64,000 nucleotides of DNA from JAZNQL01 sp045531205 (GTDB lineage Bacteria > Bacillota > Clostridia > UMGS1883 > UMGS1540). The position numbers were made by a program, and so were the translations under genes. Below, piece after piece: positions 33,504-42,369 of this stretch. The DNA is taken from assembly GCA_045531205.1 (NCBI GenBank), contig JAZSDN010000018.1, forward strand, positions 1 through 64,000. The letters run 5' to 3'. The notes below the pieces were generated by a model. It worked only from the letters and a program-made list of their open reading frames with translations, did no database searches and had not been told where the DNA came from. Each line of letters starts with the position of its first letter. Within the stretch, counting starts at the first letter, position 1.

Positions 33504-35317
33504 TGGGAAAGATAAATGTCTTAAATTCCGAGGTTGCGGCTTTAATAGCAGCTGGTGAGGTTGTTGAAAGACCTTCTTCTGTTATAAAAGAACTTGTAGA
33601 AAACTCAATAGATGCAGGTGCAAAACATATAACCTGCGAAATAAAAAACGGCGGAGTTTCTTATATGAGAGTTACCGACGATGGATGCGGCATTGCACCC
33701 GAAGATGTTGAAAATGCCTTCTTGCGTCACAGCACAAGTAAAATATCGGTAAAAGACGACCTTGAAAGTATTTTGACTCTCGGCTTCAGAGGAGAAGCTT
33801 TGCACAGTATAGCGGCAGTTTCTACTATTGAAATGATGACCAAACGTCCCGAGGATACCGAAGGAACATATATAAAAATAACATCAGGCAATGTAGAAGA
33901 GCTTGAGGGAACAGGTTGTCCGTCAGGCACAACAATAACAGTTAAAGAACTCTTTTTTAACACTCCTGCCAGAATGAAGTTTTTAAAAAAAGATTCGGTT
34001 GAAGCGGGTTACATAGAAGATATTTTAAGAAAAATAGCTCTTGGTAATCCTGACATTTCTTTTAAGTTCATAAACAACCAAAAAGAAATTTTCTTTACAA
34101 GCGGTGACGGCATATTAAAAAATACAGTTTACTCAATATACGGAAAAGAAACAGCCTCTGCAATGCTTGAAACAGAATACGAGGAAGATGGTGTTAAAGT
34201 CTGGGGACTTGTAGGTAATCCATCACTTTCACGTCCTAACCGCAGTATGCAGACATACTATGTAAACGGAAGATGCGTTACAAACAAAAGTCTTTATATG
34301 TCACTTTTGGAAAGCTATAAAAACAAAATAATGACAGGCAGATTCCCTGTTTGCGTTTTAAATGTAAAAATAAATCCCGCACAATGCGATGTAAACGTGC
34401 ATCCGTCAAAGGCTGAAATAAAATTTTCAAACGATAAAATAGTTTATGATGCAGTATACTGGGCTGCAAAAAATGCCCTCTATGCACAAGATGAACACAG
34501 AGAATTTGTTATTGAAAAGTTAATACCGCCGACAGTAGAGGATGAAGAAGTATTTGAGGAAAAACCCGCTCCTGAAAAAAGCTTTATTCCGTTTAAAAAA
34601 ACAGAGAAGCCTTTTATTCCTTTTGAGGAAAGCAAAGTGTTTTTGGCAGAGGAACCAAAGGTTAAAACTGATTATCTGCAAAAAAACACAGAAGTTTTTG
34701 AAAGTGTTGAAGAAACAACGCAGGAAGAAATAACCGAAATTGAAAGAATACCCCGAATAATAGGACAGCTTTTTGATACATATCTTCTGTGCGAGGATGA
34801 AGCTCTTTTGCTTATAGACCAACATGCAGCACACGAGAGAATAATATACGAAAAGCTAAAAAAAGAAAAAGACGAAAAAACAGCTTCTCCGCAAATGCTT
34901 ATGATCCCCGAAATAAAAAAGCTTACACCATCGGAGTTTGCAGTTTTTCAAAGTAATACAGAATTCTTTGAAAGTGTAGGCTTTGAAGCTGAAGAATTTG
35001 GCATAAATACAATAAAAATTTCGGCACTTCCAGCCACTTTGGCAGACGATAACGCAGGCAATGCCATTGTAGAAATTATTGACGCTCTTTCAAATTCAAA
35101 CAAAGCAAAAGAAACGGCAAAGCAGGAATATGCTCTTTACAGAGTTGCCTGCAGAGCGGCAATAAAAGCGGGACATACTATGAAGTATGAAGAACAACAG
35201 CAGCTTGTGCGAGAAGCTTTAAGGCTTGAAAAGAGTGCAACCTGCCCGCACGGAAGACCTATAATTTTAAGACTTACCAAAACAGAAATAGAAAAACAGT
35301 TCAAGAGGATAGTTTGA
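33503..35317 (+). CDS. mutL: DNA mismatch repair protein MutL (endonuclease type)
   Basis: A 604-residue MutL. N-terminal GHKL ATPase motifs E-N-S-I-D-A-G, D-D-G-C-G-I and G-F-R-G-E-A-L are complete. The C-terminal dimerisation/nuclease domain contains D-Q-H-A-A-H-E-R-I-I-Y-E, the latent metal-dependent endonuclease motif, and C-P-H-G-R-P near the end. It therefore nicks DNA itself, as in bacteria without MutH. The linker at about 345-410 is acidic, with short repeats around F-I-P-F, and is of low conservation. It overlaps mutS and miaA by one base each. Confidence 0.95.
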   Translation: MGKINVLNSEVAALIAAGEVVERPSSVIKELVENSIDAGAKHITCEIKNGGVSYMRVTDDGCGIAPEDVENAFLRHSTSKISVKDDLESILTLGFRGEALHSIAAVSTIEMMTKRPEDTEGTYIKITSGNVEELEGTGCPSGTTITVKELFFNTPARMKFLKKDSVEAGYIEDILRKIALGNPDISFKFINNQKEIFFTSGDGILKNTVYSIYGKETASAMLETEYEEDGVKVWGLVGNPSLSRPNRSMQTYYVNGRCVTNKSLYMSLLESYKNKIMTGRFPVCVLNVKINPAQCDVNVHPSKAEIKFSNDKIVYDAVYWAAKNALYAQDEHREFVIEKLIPPTVEDEEVFEEKPAPEKSFIPFKKTEKPFIPFEESKVFLAEEPKVKTDYLQKNTEVFESVEETTQEEITEIERIPRIIGQLFDTYLLCEDEALLLIDQHAAHERIIYEKLKKEKDEKTASPQMLMIPEIKKLTPSEFAVFQSNTEFFESVGFEAEEFGINTIKISALPATLADDNAGNAIVEIIDALSNSNKAKETAKQEYALYRVACRAAIKAGHTMKYEEQQQLVREALRLEKSATCPHGRPIILRLTKTEIEKQFKRIV

Positions 35318-36240
35318 TGATACCTTTAATTGCAATAGTGGGGCCCACAGCATCGGGCAAAACTGCACTTGCCGTACAGGTTGCAAAAGACCTTGGCGGG
35401 GAAATTATTTCGGCAGATTCTATGCAGATTTATAAAAAAATGAATATAGGAACGGCAAAACCTTCAATGGAGGAAAGGGAAGGTATACCTCACTATATGC
35501 TTGATGTGGCAGAACCAGGGGAAAGCTTTTCTGTTGACCGCTTTGCAAAAGAGGCACACAGACTAATAAAGGACATACATTCACGCGGTAAAGTTCCCAT
35601 TATAGCGGGCGGAACAGGTCTTTACGTTGATACAGTTTTAAATAATATAAAGCTTTCCGAAAATTCATTTGATGAAGAAATAAGACAAAAGCTTGAAGAA
35701 GAAGCCGAAATAAAAGGCAAAGAATATATGTACCAAAAGCTTTGCGATATTGACCCCGACGCAGCAGCAAAACTGCACGTAAATGACCATAAAAGAATTA
35801 TCCGTGCACTTGAAATTTATGCTATTACGGGCAAAACAAAAACAGAGCTTGACAAAGAGTCAAAAAAAACAGAAAAAATATACAACTCTTTAACATTTGC
35901 TATTGCATTAGACAGAAAAATTTTGTATAATAGAATAGATATACGTGTAGATAAAATGATGGAAGAAGGACTTTTAGAAGAAGTTGCTTCTTTAAAAGAC
36001 GTTTTAGGGGAAAACACAACTGCCGTTCAAGGACTCGGATATAAAGAAATTATAGATTATTTTAACGGCAAAACAACACTTTCCGATGCAGTTGAGCTTA
36101 TAAAAAAATCTACCCGTAACTATGCTAAAAGACAGCTTACGTGGTTTCGACGCAATAAAGATATTATATGGCTTGATGCAGAAAAGCCGCTTGAGGATAT
36201 GCTTCTCACAATAAGAAAGGAATGGGAAAGCATTGGGTAA
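35317..36240 (+). CDS. miaA: tRNA dimethylallyltransferase MiaA
   Basis: A 307-residue MiaA, which adds a dimethylallyl group to N6 of A37 in tRNAs reading codons that start with U. Walker A is G-P-T-A-S-G-K-T near the N terminus; D-S-M-Q-I-Y and the Y-R-G-N-Y-type tRNA-binding region are present (here R-N-Y-A-K-R-Q-L-T-W-F-R). Start is ATG 35317, overlapping the mutL stop (TGATG), with AGAGGA upstream; a TTG at 35314 is less likely. Its dimethylallyl diphosphate donor would come from the MEP pathway, two steps of which are encoded at 55043-56183. Confidence 0.95.
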   Translation: MIPLIAIVGPTASGKTALAVQVAKDLGGEIISADSMQIYKKMNIGTAKPSMEEREGIPHYMLDVAEPGESFSVDRFAKEAHRLIKDIHSRGKVPIIAGGTGLYVDTVLNNIKLSENSFDEEIRQKLEEEAEIKGKEYMYQKLCDIDPDAAAKLHVNDHKRIIRALEIYAITGKTKTELDKESKKTEKIYNSLTFAIALDRKILYNRIDIRVDKMMEEGLLEEVASLKDVLGENTTAVQGLGYKEIIDYFNGKTTLSDAVELIKKSTRNYAKRQLTWFRRNKDIIWLDAEKPLEDMLLTIRKEWESIG

Positions 36241-37363
36241 AGTTTGGAAAATAATTTTAATATTTATAATATGCTTCGGTGCTTTCAATGTTTTTGTTCT
36301 TTTTTCAAACGATGCAAAAACACAGCAGGCAGTTTACAGTGTAATAGAGGATTCATTTTCAAAAACGGCATATCTTATAAAAGAGGAAACCATACTTTCG
36401 GGAATTGAAGATGAAAAATCAAAGCTTTATGTCAACGAAGGCGAAAGAGTTGCCAAGGGTCAGGAAATTCTGGCTTTGCTTGATAACGGGGGAGATACTT
36501 CTGCACAGGACGAGCTTGACAGCATAAACGAAAGAATCAAAGCAATAGAACGTGCGGCAGACACTCCTGAAAACGCAGTTTTATTATCAGAAGAAATAAA
36601 GAAAAAGAATAATCAGATTATTTACTATAATGCAAGAGGAGATATAAAAACAACTCTTGAGTTAAAAAAAGAAATACTGCTTCTTATAAACGAAAAAGCG
36701 GCAGCCTCAAATCAGGATAATTCAGCAGTTTTAGCTGAACTTAAAACAAGAAAAACCGAGCTTGAAAACATTATTCTGGCAAACAAAAAGGCAACAGTAT
36801 ATGCACCTTGTGCAGGTACACTTTTTATAGGTCTTGACGGGCTTGAACAAACACTAGGTTTTTCAGAAATAAATTCCTTAACAGCCGACACTCTTAAAAC
36901 CCAGCTTAAAAATCAAAAAGAACAAAATGGATACAAAATAATAAACAATCATAAATTTTATATAGCTTTCGTTGTAGATAACGAGCAAGCTAAAGAACTG
37001 GGCGAAAAATCGGTAAGAGTAAGATTTTCAGAAATTTCGGACAAGCTTGTAAACGCACATTTTGTAAGAAGCGAGCAAGGGGATAAAGAAACTCTTATAA
37101 TTTACAGTTGCACAGAAGATATAGGTGTTTTAATTTCTGCAAGAGAAACAGAAGCAGAAATAATAAAAAGTATGTATGAAGGCTTTAAAATCCCAATGTC
37201 AGCAATAAGAAATAACGAAGGACTTACGGGCGTGTATGTAGATTCGCTTGGAAGACGGGAATTTAAACAGATAGAAATCATTTATAAAACAGAAAACTAT
37301 GTAATGGCAAAACCTGCAGGAGAAAAACCTCTTGCAATGTACGATAATATAATAATTGATTAG
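36233..37363 (+). CDS. HlyD-like membrane protein with barrel-sandwich domain
   Basis: A 376-residue protein with one N-terminal membrane helix (about 6-24), a first half-lipoyl/barrel-sandwich segment (Y-V-N-E-G-E-R-V-A-K-G-Q-E-I-L), a coiled coil at about 85-175, and the second half (A-T-V-Y-A-P-C-A-G-T-L). This is the architecture of HlyD/membrane fusion proteins, but no ABC or RND partner lies nearby. Instead the gene sits between miaA and the YggS-SepF-DivIVA genes, so a role in envelope or division is possible. TTG start, overlapping miaA by eight bases. Confidence 0.65.
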   Translation: MGKVWKIILIFIICFGAFNVFVLFSNDAKTQQAVYSVIEDSFSKTAYLIKEETILSGIEDEKSKLYVNEGERVAKGQEILALLDNGGDTSAQDELDSINERIKAIERAADTPENAVLLSEEIKKKNNQIIYYNARGDIKTTLELKKEILLLINEKAAASNQDNSAVLAELKTRKTELENIILANKKATVYAPCAGTLFIGLDGLEQTLGFSEINSLTADTLKTQLKNQKEQNGYKIINNHKFYIAFVVDNEQAKELGEKSVRVRFSEISDKLVNAHFVRSEQGDKETLIIYSCTEDIGVLISARETEAEIIKSMYEGFKIPMSAIRNNEGLTGVYVDSLGRREFKQIEIIYKTENYVMAKPAGEKPLAMYDNIIID

Positions 37364-37375
37364 AGGTTAATTAAA

Positions 37376-38065
37376 TTGAGCCTTATAGCAGAAAATCTTA
37401 AAAGCATACATCAAAAAGTATCTTTGGCTGCTCAAAAATCAGGCAGAAGGGCAGAAGATATTATGATTTTAGCAGCCACAAAAACAGTTGACCCGTTCAG
37501 AATAAATGAGGTGCTGGAACAAGGGATAATAAATATAGGCGAAAACCGTGTTCAGGAGCTTTGCGATAAATACGATTCTGTAAGTGATAAAGCAGTATGG
37601 CATTTAATAGGCCACTTGCAGACAAACAAGGTAAAATATATTATCGACAAAGCATCACTTATCCACTCGGTTGACAGTGAAAAGCTTATTTGTGAAATAG
37701 AAAATCAGGCAAAAAAACACGGCATAACCGCCCACATTCTTATCGAAGTGAACCAGTCGGGAGAAGAATCAAAATTTGGGATATCTCCCAGCGAACTTGA
37801 AGAGATAATAGAACGCAACGAAGAAAGAGAATATGTAAAAATTGACGGACTTATGACTGTTGCCCCAAACTCTGATGAAAGCGAGGTAAGAGAAGTTTTT
37901 TCATCTCTTAACAAAACCTTTTTAAAGCTTTCACAAAAAGAGTTTAAAAATACAAAAATGAAATATCTTTCCATGGGGATGAGCGGTGACTATGAAATTG
38001 CAATCGAAGAAGGGGCAAACATAGTACGCATAGGCAGCGCCATATTCGGAAAACGTAATTATTAA
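37376..38065 (+). CDS. YggS/PROSC-family PLP homeostasis protein
   Basis: A 229-residue single-domain alanine-racemase-fold protein. The PLP lysine is Lys36 in A-A-T-K-T. Other family motifs are I-G-E-N-R-V-Q-E, H-L-I-G-H-L-Q-T-N-K, F-G-I-S, L-S-M-G-M-S-G-D-Y and R-I-G-S-A-I-F-G. These proteins bind PLP and maintain B6 and amino acid balance without catalysing a known reaction. In Gram-positives the gene (ylmE) usually precedes sepF, as here. TTG start with GAGGT upstream. Confidence 0.9.
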   Translation: MSLIAENLKSIHQKVSLAAQKSGRRAEDIMILAATKTVDPFRINEVLEQGIINIGENRVQELCDKYDSVSDKAVWHLIGHLQTNKVKYIIDKASLIHSVDSEKLICEIENQAKKHGITAHILIEVNQSGEESKFGISPSELEEIIERNEEREYVKIDGLMTVAPNSDESEVREVFSSLNKTFLKLSQKEFKNTKMKYLSMGMSGDYEIAIEEGANIVRIGSAIFGKRNY

Positions 38066-38098
38066 AATTTAATTATACATAGAAAGGATTGAATGGTA

Positions 38099-38533
38099 AT
38101 GGCTAATATTTTTGGAAAACTCGGCGATATGATTTTTGGCGAAGATGACGATAACTTTGAAGAGTTCGAGGAAAAAGAAGTAGAGAAAAAACCTTTAAGA
38201 CCCGAAAGAAAGGCAGAAAAGAGCGACAGAGTTGTAAACATTCATGCAACAACACAGCTTGAAGTTGCAGTATTGCAGCCTCATTCCTATGAAGATGCAA
38301 GAGATATTGCAGACAGACTCAAAAGCAAAAGAGCAGTTGTTATAAATCTTGAATCTTTAGACCACGAAGAAGCTAAAAAGGTTTTAGACTTTGTAAGCGG
38401 TGTAGTATATGCACTTGAAGGTGATATACAAAAAGTTTCAGGCGGCATATTCTTAATCGCTCCTTATAACGTAACCATCGCAGGCGACGTTAAGGACGAA
38501 CTTCGAAAAGGAATATTCCCATTTGGATTTTAA
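38099..38533 (+). CDS. sepF: Cell division protein SepF
   Basis: A 144-residue SepF: an N-terminal amphipathic helix (M-A-N-I-F-G-K-L), an acidic linker, and a C-terminal domain (about 55-140) with V-V-I-N-L-E and F-V-S-G-V-V-Y-A-L-E-G. SepF bundles FtsZ filaments and tethers them to the membrane. Two starts are possible, ATG 38093 and ATG 38099. The second is preferred for its ribosome-binding spacing and because it restores the amphipathic start. It is encoded next to the YggS and DivIVA genes, the common Gram-positive order. Confidence 0.9.
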   Translation: MANIFGKLGDMIFGEDDDNFEEFEEKEVEKKPLRPERKAEKSDRVVNIHATTQLEVAVLQPHSYEDARDIADRLKSKRAVVINLESLDHEEAKKVLDFVSGVVYALEGDIQKVSGGIFLIAPYNVTIAGDVKDELRKGIFPFGF

Positions 38534-38562
38534 AAAACAATAGATAAAAGGAGGTATACAAA

Positions 38563-39054
38563 ATGTTTTCTCCGTTAGAACTTGAAAAAATAGAGTTTGA
38601 AACAAAGCTTGGCGGTTACAAAAAAGAAAGTGTTGATCACTTTATGAGTGTTTTCTGCAAAGATTATGAAACTCTGTATAAAGAAAATATAGCCTATAAA
38701 GATAAAGTGGGCGTTTTAGAAGAGCTTGTAAGCAAGTATAAATCTATGGAAGATTCGATGCACAGTGCCCTGATGCTTGCGCAAACAACAAGCGAAGCTG
38801 CTTTAAAAAACGCAACCGAAAAGGCTGACCAGATGATAGCAGCAGCACAGAACAAAATAGATATTATGAACAAAGAAGCGGAAGAAAAGGTACGTGAAAT
38901 TGCTGTAAAGCAGGATGATATGAAGCGTAATACCGCAGCTTTTGTTACAAAAAATATAGCTGTACTTAAAACACAGATAGATATATTAAACGGAATGCTT
39001 GAAGAAGTACTTTCATCTCATTCCAATATGCAAGGCAGCGAAGGAAAGGATTGA
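38563..39054 (+). CDS. DivIVA-domain protein
   Basis: A 163-residue coiled-coil protein. The N-terminal L-E-L-E-K-I-E-F-E-T-K-L-G-G-Y-K-K-E-S-V matches the DivIVA membrane-binding start, followed by predicted coiled coil over most of its length. DivIVA-like proteins mark curved membrane at septa and poles. GGAGG lies eleven bases before the ATG. It is encoded between sepF and ileS, as is usual in Firmicutes. Shorter and less conserved than B. subtilis DivIVA, so which DivIVA-family role it has is uncertain. Confidence 0.8.
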   Translation: MFSPLELEKIEFETKLGGYKKESVDHFMSVFCKDYETLYKENIAYKDKVGVLEELVSKYKSMEDSMHSALMLAQTTSEAALKNATEKADQMIAAAQNKIDIMNKEAEEKVREIAVKQDDMKRNTAAFVTKNIAVLKTQIDILNGMLEEVLSSHSNMQGSEGKD

Positions 39055-39060
39055 TTTTAA

Positions 39061-41832
39061 ATGGATTACGGCGAAACCTTAAATCTTCCAAAAACCGAGT
39101 TCCCTATGCGAGGTAATCTCCCCGCACGTGAACCCGACACTTTAAAAATGTGGGAAGAAAATGACTTATATAAAGGTCTTATGGAAAAGAATGCAGATAA
39201 ACCTTTGTTTATATTGCACGACGGACCTCCCTATGCAAACGGCGATATGCACATGGGACACGCTCTTAACAAAACATTAAAAGACATTATAGTAAGATAC
39301 AAAAATATCAGCGGATACCGTGCACCTTATATTCACGGTTGGGATACTCATGGTCTGCCCATTGAAAGACAGGCTATAAAGAAGATGGGTATCAACCGTC
39401 ACGAGGCTGATGTAAACGAATTCAGAGAAGTTTGTAAGGAATTTGCTCTTGGTTATGTTGAAAATCAGAAAAATCAGATAAAACGTCTTGGTTCTTTGGG
39501 CGATTTTGATAATTCATATATAACCTTAGACCCCAAATACGAAGAAAAGCAGATAGAAATTTTTGGGGAAATGGTTAAAAAGGGTTACATTTACAAAGGC
39601 TTAAAGCCTATATATTGGTGCCCTGATTGCGAAACAGCACTTGCTGAAGCAGAAATCGAGTATGAAGAAGATAAAACAAAATCAATATATGTAAAGTTCC
39701 CTGTAAGCGATGACAAAGGAGTTCTTTCTTCAAAGGGTATAGACCTTTCAGAAACCTACTTTGTTATATGGACAACAACAACCTGGACATTACCCGGTAA
39801 CGTTGCAATAGCATTGAACCCTGCCTTTAAATACAGCGTTGTAAAAACAGAAAAAGGCAATCTTGTTATAGCAACCGAGCTTATAGAAAATGTAATGCGT
39901 GCAGGCGGAATTTCAGAATATTCTGCAATTGCTGAATTTGACGGTGCAGAGCTTGAATATATTAAGTGTAAGCACCCCTTTGTAGACAGAACATCACTTG
40001 TTATCATGGGCGACCATGTAACACTTGAAGCTGGTACAGGCTGCGTTCATACAGCACCCGGTCACGGTCTTGAAGACTTTATTGCATGCAAAAATTACGA
40101 TGTAGAAGTAATTGTACCTGTTGACGAAAAAGGTTACTTAAACGACCTTGCAGGCGAATTTTCAGGACTTTTCTATAACGATTCAAACGAAAAAATTCTT
40201 GCAAAGCTTGAAACTGTAGGATGTCTTTTTGCAACAGAAGATATAATCCACCAGTATCCTCATTGCTGGAGATGCCACGAACCCATTGTTTACCGTGCGG
40301 CTGAACAGTGGTTTGCATCTGTTGAAAGCATAAAAGACCAGGCTTGCGAAGCTATAAAGAACGTAAAATGGCTTCCCTCATGGGGTGAAGACAGAATTAC
40401 CGCCATGGTACGTGACAGAAGTGACTGGTGTGTATCCCGTCAGCGTACATGGGGCGTTCCCATTCCCATTTTCTACTGTGAAGAATGTGGAAAAGAATAC
40501 GTAAATGACGAAAGCCTCAGAATAGTTGCAAAACTTTTTGGCGAGCAGGGTTCAGGTGCGTGGTACAGACTTGACGCTTCCGAAATTTTACCCGAAGGTA
40601 CAAAGTGTGAATGCGGATGCACAAAGTTCAAAAAAGAAACCGATATAATGGACGTTTGGTTTGACTCAGGCTCCAGCCACTCATCAGTACTTGAAGTGAA
40701 AGAAGGTTTAACCTTCCCCGCAGATATGTATCTTGAAGGTAACGACCAGTACAGAGGATGGTTCCAGTCATCACTCTTAACATCAATTGCCGCAAAGGGT
40801 GTAGCACCTTATAAAATGGTAATTACCCACGGTATGATAGTTGACTCCGACGGACAAAAAATGTCAAAATCAAAGGGCAACGGTATAAGTCCTCTTGATA
40901 TCATAAAAGAATACGGTGCAGATATTTTAAGACTCTGGGTTGTTTCGGCTGACTATAAAACCGATATGCGTATTTCAAAAGATATCTTAAAACAGCTTTC
41001 AGAAGCTTACAGAAAGATAAGAAATACTGCAAGATATATCCTTGGTAATATTGCAGACTTCGACCCCGAAAAGGATTCTGTAGACTTTGCAAAAGTAAGC
41101 TCGCTTGATAAATGGGCACTTGCAAAGCTTGCAAAGCTTATCGAAAAGGTACGTGATGCATACGAAAACTACGAATTCCACCTTATTTATCACGCAATTC
41201 ACAATTTCTGCGTTGTAGATATGAGTAACTTCTATCTTGATATTGTAAAAGATAAGTTATATACCGAAAAGGCTGACAGCGAAAAGAGAAGAGCAGTACA
41301 AACAGTTATGTACACTATTTTGGATGCTCTTACAAGAATGTTATCACCTGTACTTGCTTTCACATCGGAAGAAATATGGCAGTTTATGCCACATAGAGCA
41401 GAAGATGACAGTCGTGCAGTTTTGTATAATGAATTCCCCAAAGCACCCGAAGTTGAAGCCGACGATGCATTTATGGAAAAATGGGAAAAACTGCTTGCAA
41501 TTAAAGCAGACGTTTCAAAAGCACTTGAAATAGCACGTGCCGACAAAGTTATCGGTCACTCTTTAGGTGCTAAAGTAACTATTTATGCAGATGCAGAGCA
41601 AAAAGCAAACCTTGATTTCTTCGACGAAGACCTTAAAACACTCTTTATAGTATCAAAGGTGTGCGTTGAAGAAACTGCACCCGAAAATGCATATTCGGGC
41701 GAAGTTGTAAAGGTTTCTGTTGCACAGTGCGACGGAGAAAAATGTGAACGTTGCTGGATGTACAGCGATGAAGTAGGTAAAAACAGCACACATCCCACAC
41801 TTTGTGAACGTTGTGCCAAAGTATTAGAATAA
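39061..41832 (+). CDS. ileS: Isoleucyl-tRNA synthetase
   Basis: A 923-residue class I synthetase. The HIGH-type motif is H-M-G-H within P-P-Y-A-N-G-D-M-H-M-G-H, and the second signature is K-M-S-K-S-K-G-N. The connective peptide editing domain lies between them, and a C-terminal zinc site has the pattern C-E-R-C-W plus C-E-R-C. It attaches isoleucine to its tRNA. It is six bases after the divIVA-like gene, which leaves no room for the T-box leader that usually regulates ileS, so any T-box must be far upstream or absent. Codon use is biased as in highly expressed genes. Confidence 0.97.
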   Translation: MDYGETLNLPKTEFPMRGNLPAREPDTLKMWEENDLYKGLMEKNADKPLFILHDGPPYANGDMHMGHALNKTLKDIIVRYKNISGYRAPYIHGWDTHGLPIERQAIKKMGINRHEADVNEFREVCKEFALGYVENQKNQIKRLGSLGDFDNSYITLDPKYEEKQIEIFGEMVKKGYIYKGLKPIYWCPDCETALAEAEIEYEEDKTKSIYVKFPVSDDKGVLSSKGIDLSETYFVIWTTTTWTLPGNVAIALNPAFKYSVVKTEKGNLVIATELIENVMRAGGISEYSAIAEFDGAELEYIKCKHPFVDRTSLVIMGDHVTLEAGTGCVHTAPGHGLEDFIACKNYDVEVIVPVDEKGYLNDLAGEFSGLFYNDSNEKILAKLETVGCLFATEDIIHQYPHCWRCHEPIVYRAAEQWFASVESIKDQACEAIKNVKWLPSWGEDRITAMVRDRSDWCVSRQRTWGVPIPIFYCEECGKEYVNDESLRIVAKLFGEQGSGAWYRLDASEILPEGTKCECGCTKFKKETDIMDVWFDSGSSHSSVLEVKEGLTFPADMYLEGNDQYRGWFQSSLLTSIAAKGVAPYKMVITHGMIVDSDGQKMSKSKGNGISPLDIIKEYGADILRLWVVSADYKTDMRISKDILKQLSEAYRKIRNTARYILGNIADFDPEKDSVDFAKVSSLDKWALAKLAKLIEKVRDAYENYEFHLIYHAIHNFCVVDMSNFYLDIVKDKLYTEKADSEKRRAVQTVMYTILDALTRMLSPVLAFTSEEIWQFMPHRAEDDSRAVLYNEFPKAPEVEADDAFMEKWEKLLAIKADVSKALEIARADKVIGHSLGAKVTIYADAEQKANLDFFDEDLKTLFIVSKVCVEETAPENAYSGEVVKVSVAQCDGEKCERCWMYSDEVGKNSTHPTLCERCAKVLE

Positions 41833-41844
41833 ATTAAAACACAG

Positions 41845-41872
41845 GGCTACCGACCGTTTGCGGTCGGTAGCC
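41845..41872 (+). other. Perfect intergenic hairpin between ileS and lspA
   Basis: GGCTACCGACCG (41845-41856) and CGGTCGGTAGCC (41861-41872) form 12 pairs, 9 of them G-C, around a TTTG loop. No T-run follows (AACTAATCAG), so it is not a standard terminator. It may block 3' exonucleases, set relative expression, or be a processing site. Confidence 0.7.
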
Positions 41873-41892
41873 AACTAATCAGGAGCAAAAAA

Positions 41893-42369
41893 ATGATTTG
41901 GTGCTTAATTTTTGCACTCGGACTGGCAGCCGATATTCTGTCAAAACTTTACATAACAAATAACTTCAGATTAGGAGAAACACTTTCTCTTATCGAAGAT
42001 AAATTTCATATAACATACGTATTGAATGATGGGGCAGCTTTTAGTATTTTTAAAGGACAACGCCTGTTTTTAATTATTGTTACAGTACTTATTATTATAG
42101 CCTTTCTTGCGTATATAATAAAAAATAAGCCCGAAAGCAAGTTCCTTAAATTATCGCTTTCCATTATAATATCGGGTGCGTGCGGCAATCTTATCGACCG
42201 CATTTTGTACGGAAAAGTTGTAGACTTTATAGATGTAAGACTTATAAATTTTCCCGTGTTTAATGTGGCAGACTGTCTTGTAGTAATTGGAACAGTTCTT
42301 TTATGTATATATCTTTTGTTCAAACAAGAAAAAAGAGGTAATGATGGAGAAGAAGACGTTCAAAGTTGA
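41893..42369 (+). CDS. lspA: Lipoprotein signal peptidase
   Basis: A 158-residue signal peptidase II with four membrane helices that cleaves prolipoprotein signal peptides. The catalytic aspartates are in G-N-L-I-D-R-I-L-Y-G-K-V-V-D-F-I-D and F-N-V-A-D. The N-D-G-A-A-F-S motif is also present. AGGAGC lies upstream. The C-terminal tail overlaps the rluD reading frame by 26 bases. The lspA-rluD order is the common one in Firmicutes. Confidence 0.95.
   Translation: MIWCLIFALGLAADILSKLYITNNFRLGETLSLIEDKFHITYVLNDGAAFSIFKGQRLFLIIVTVLIIIAFLAYIIKNKPESKFLKLSLSIIISGACGNLIDRILYGKVVDFIDVRLINFPVFNVADCLVVIGTVLLCIYLLFKQEKRGNDGEEDVQS

Noticed and set aside
39055..39060. T-box riboswitch for ileS
   Set aside because: Only six bases separate the divIVA-like gene and ileS, so no T-box leader fits here.
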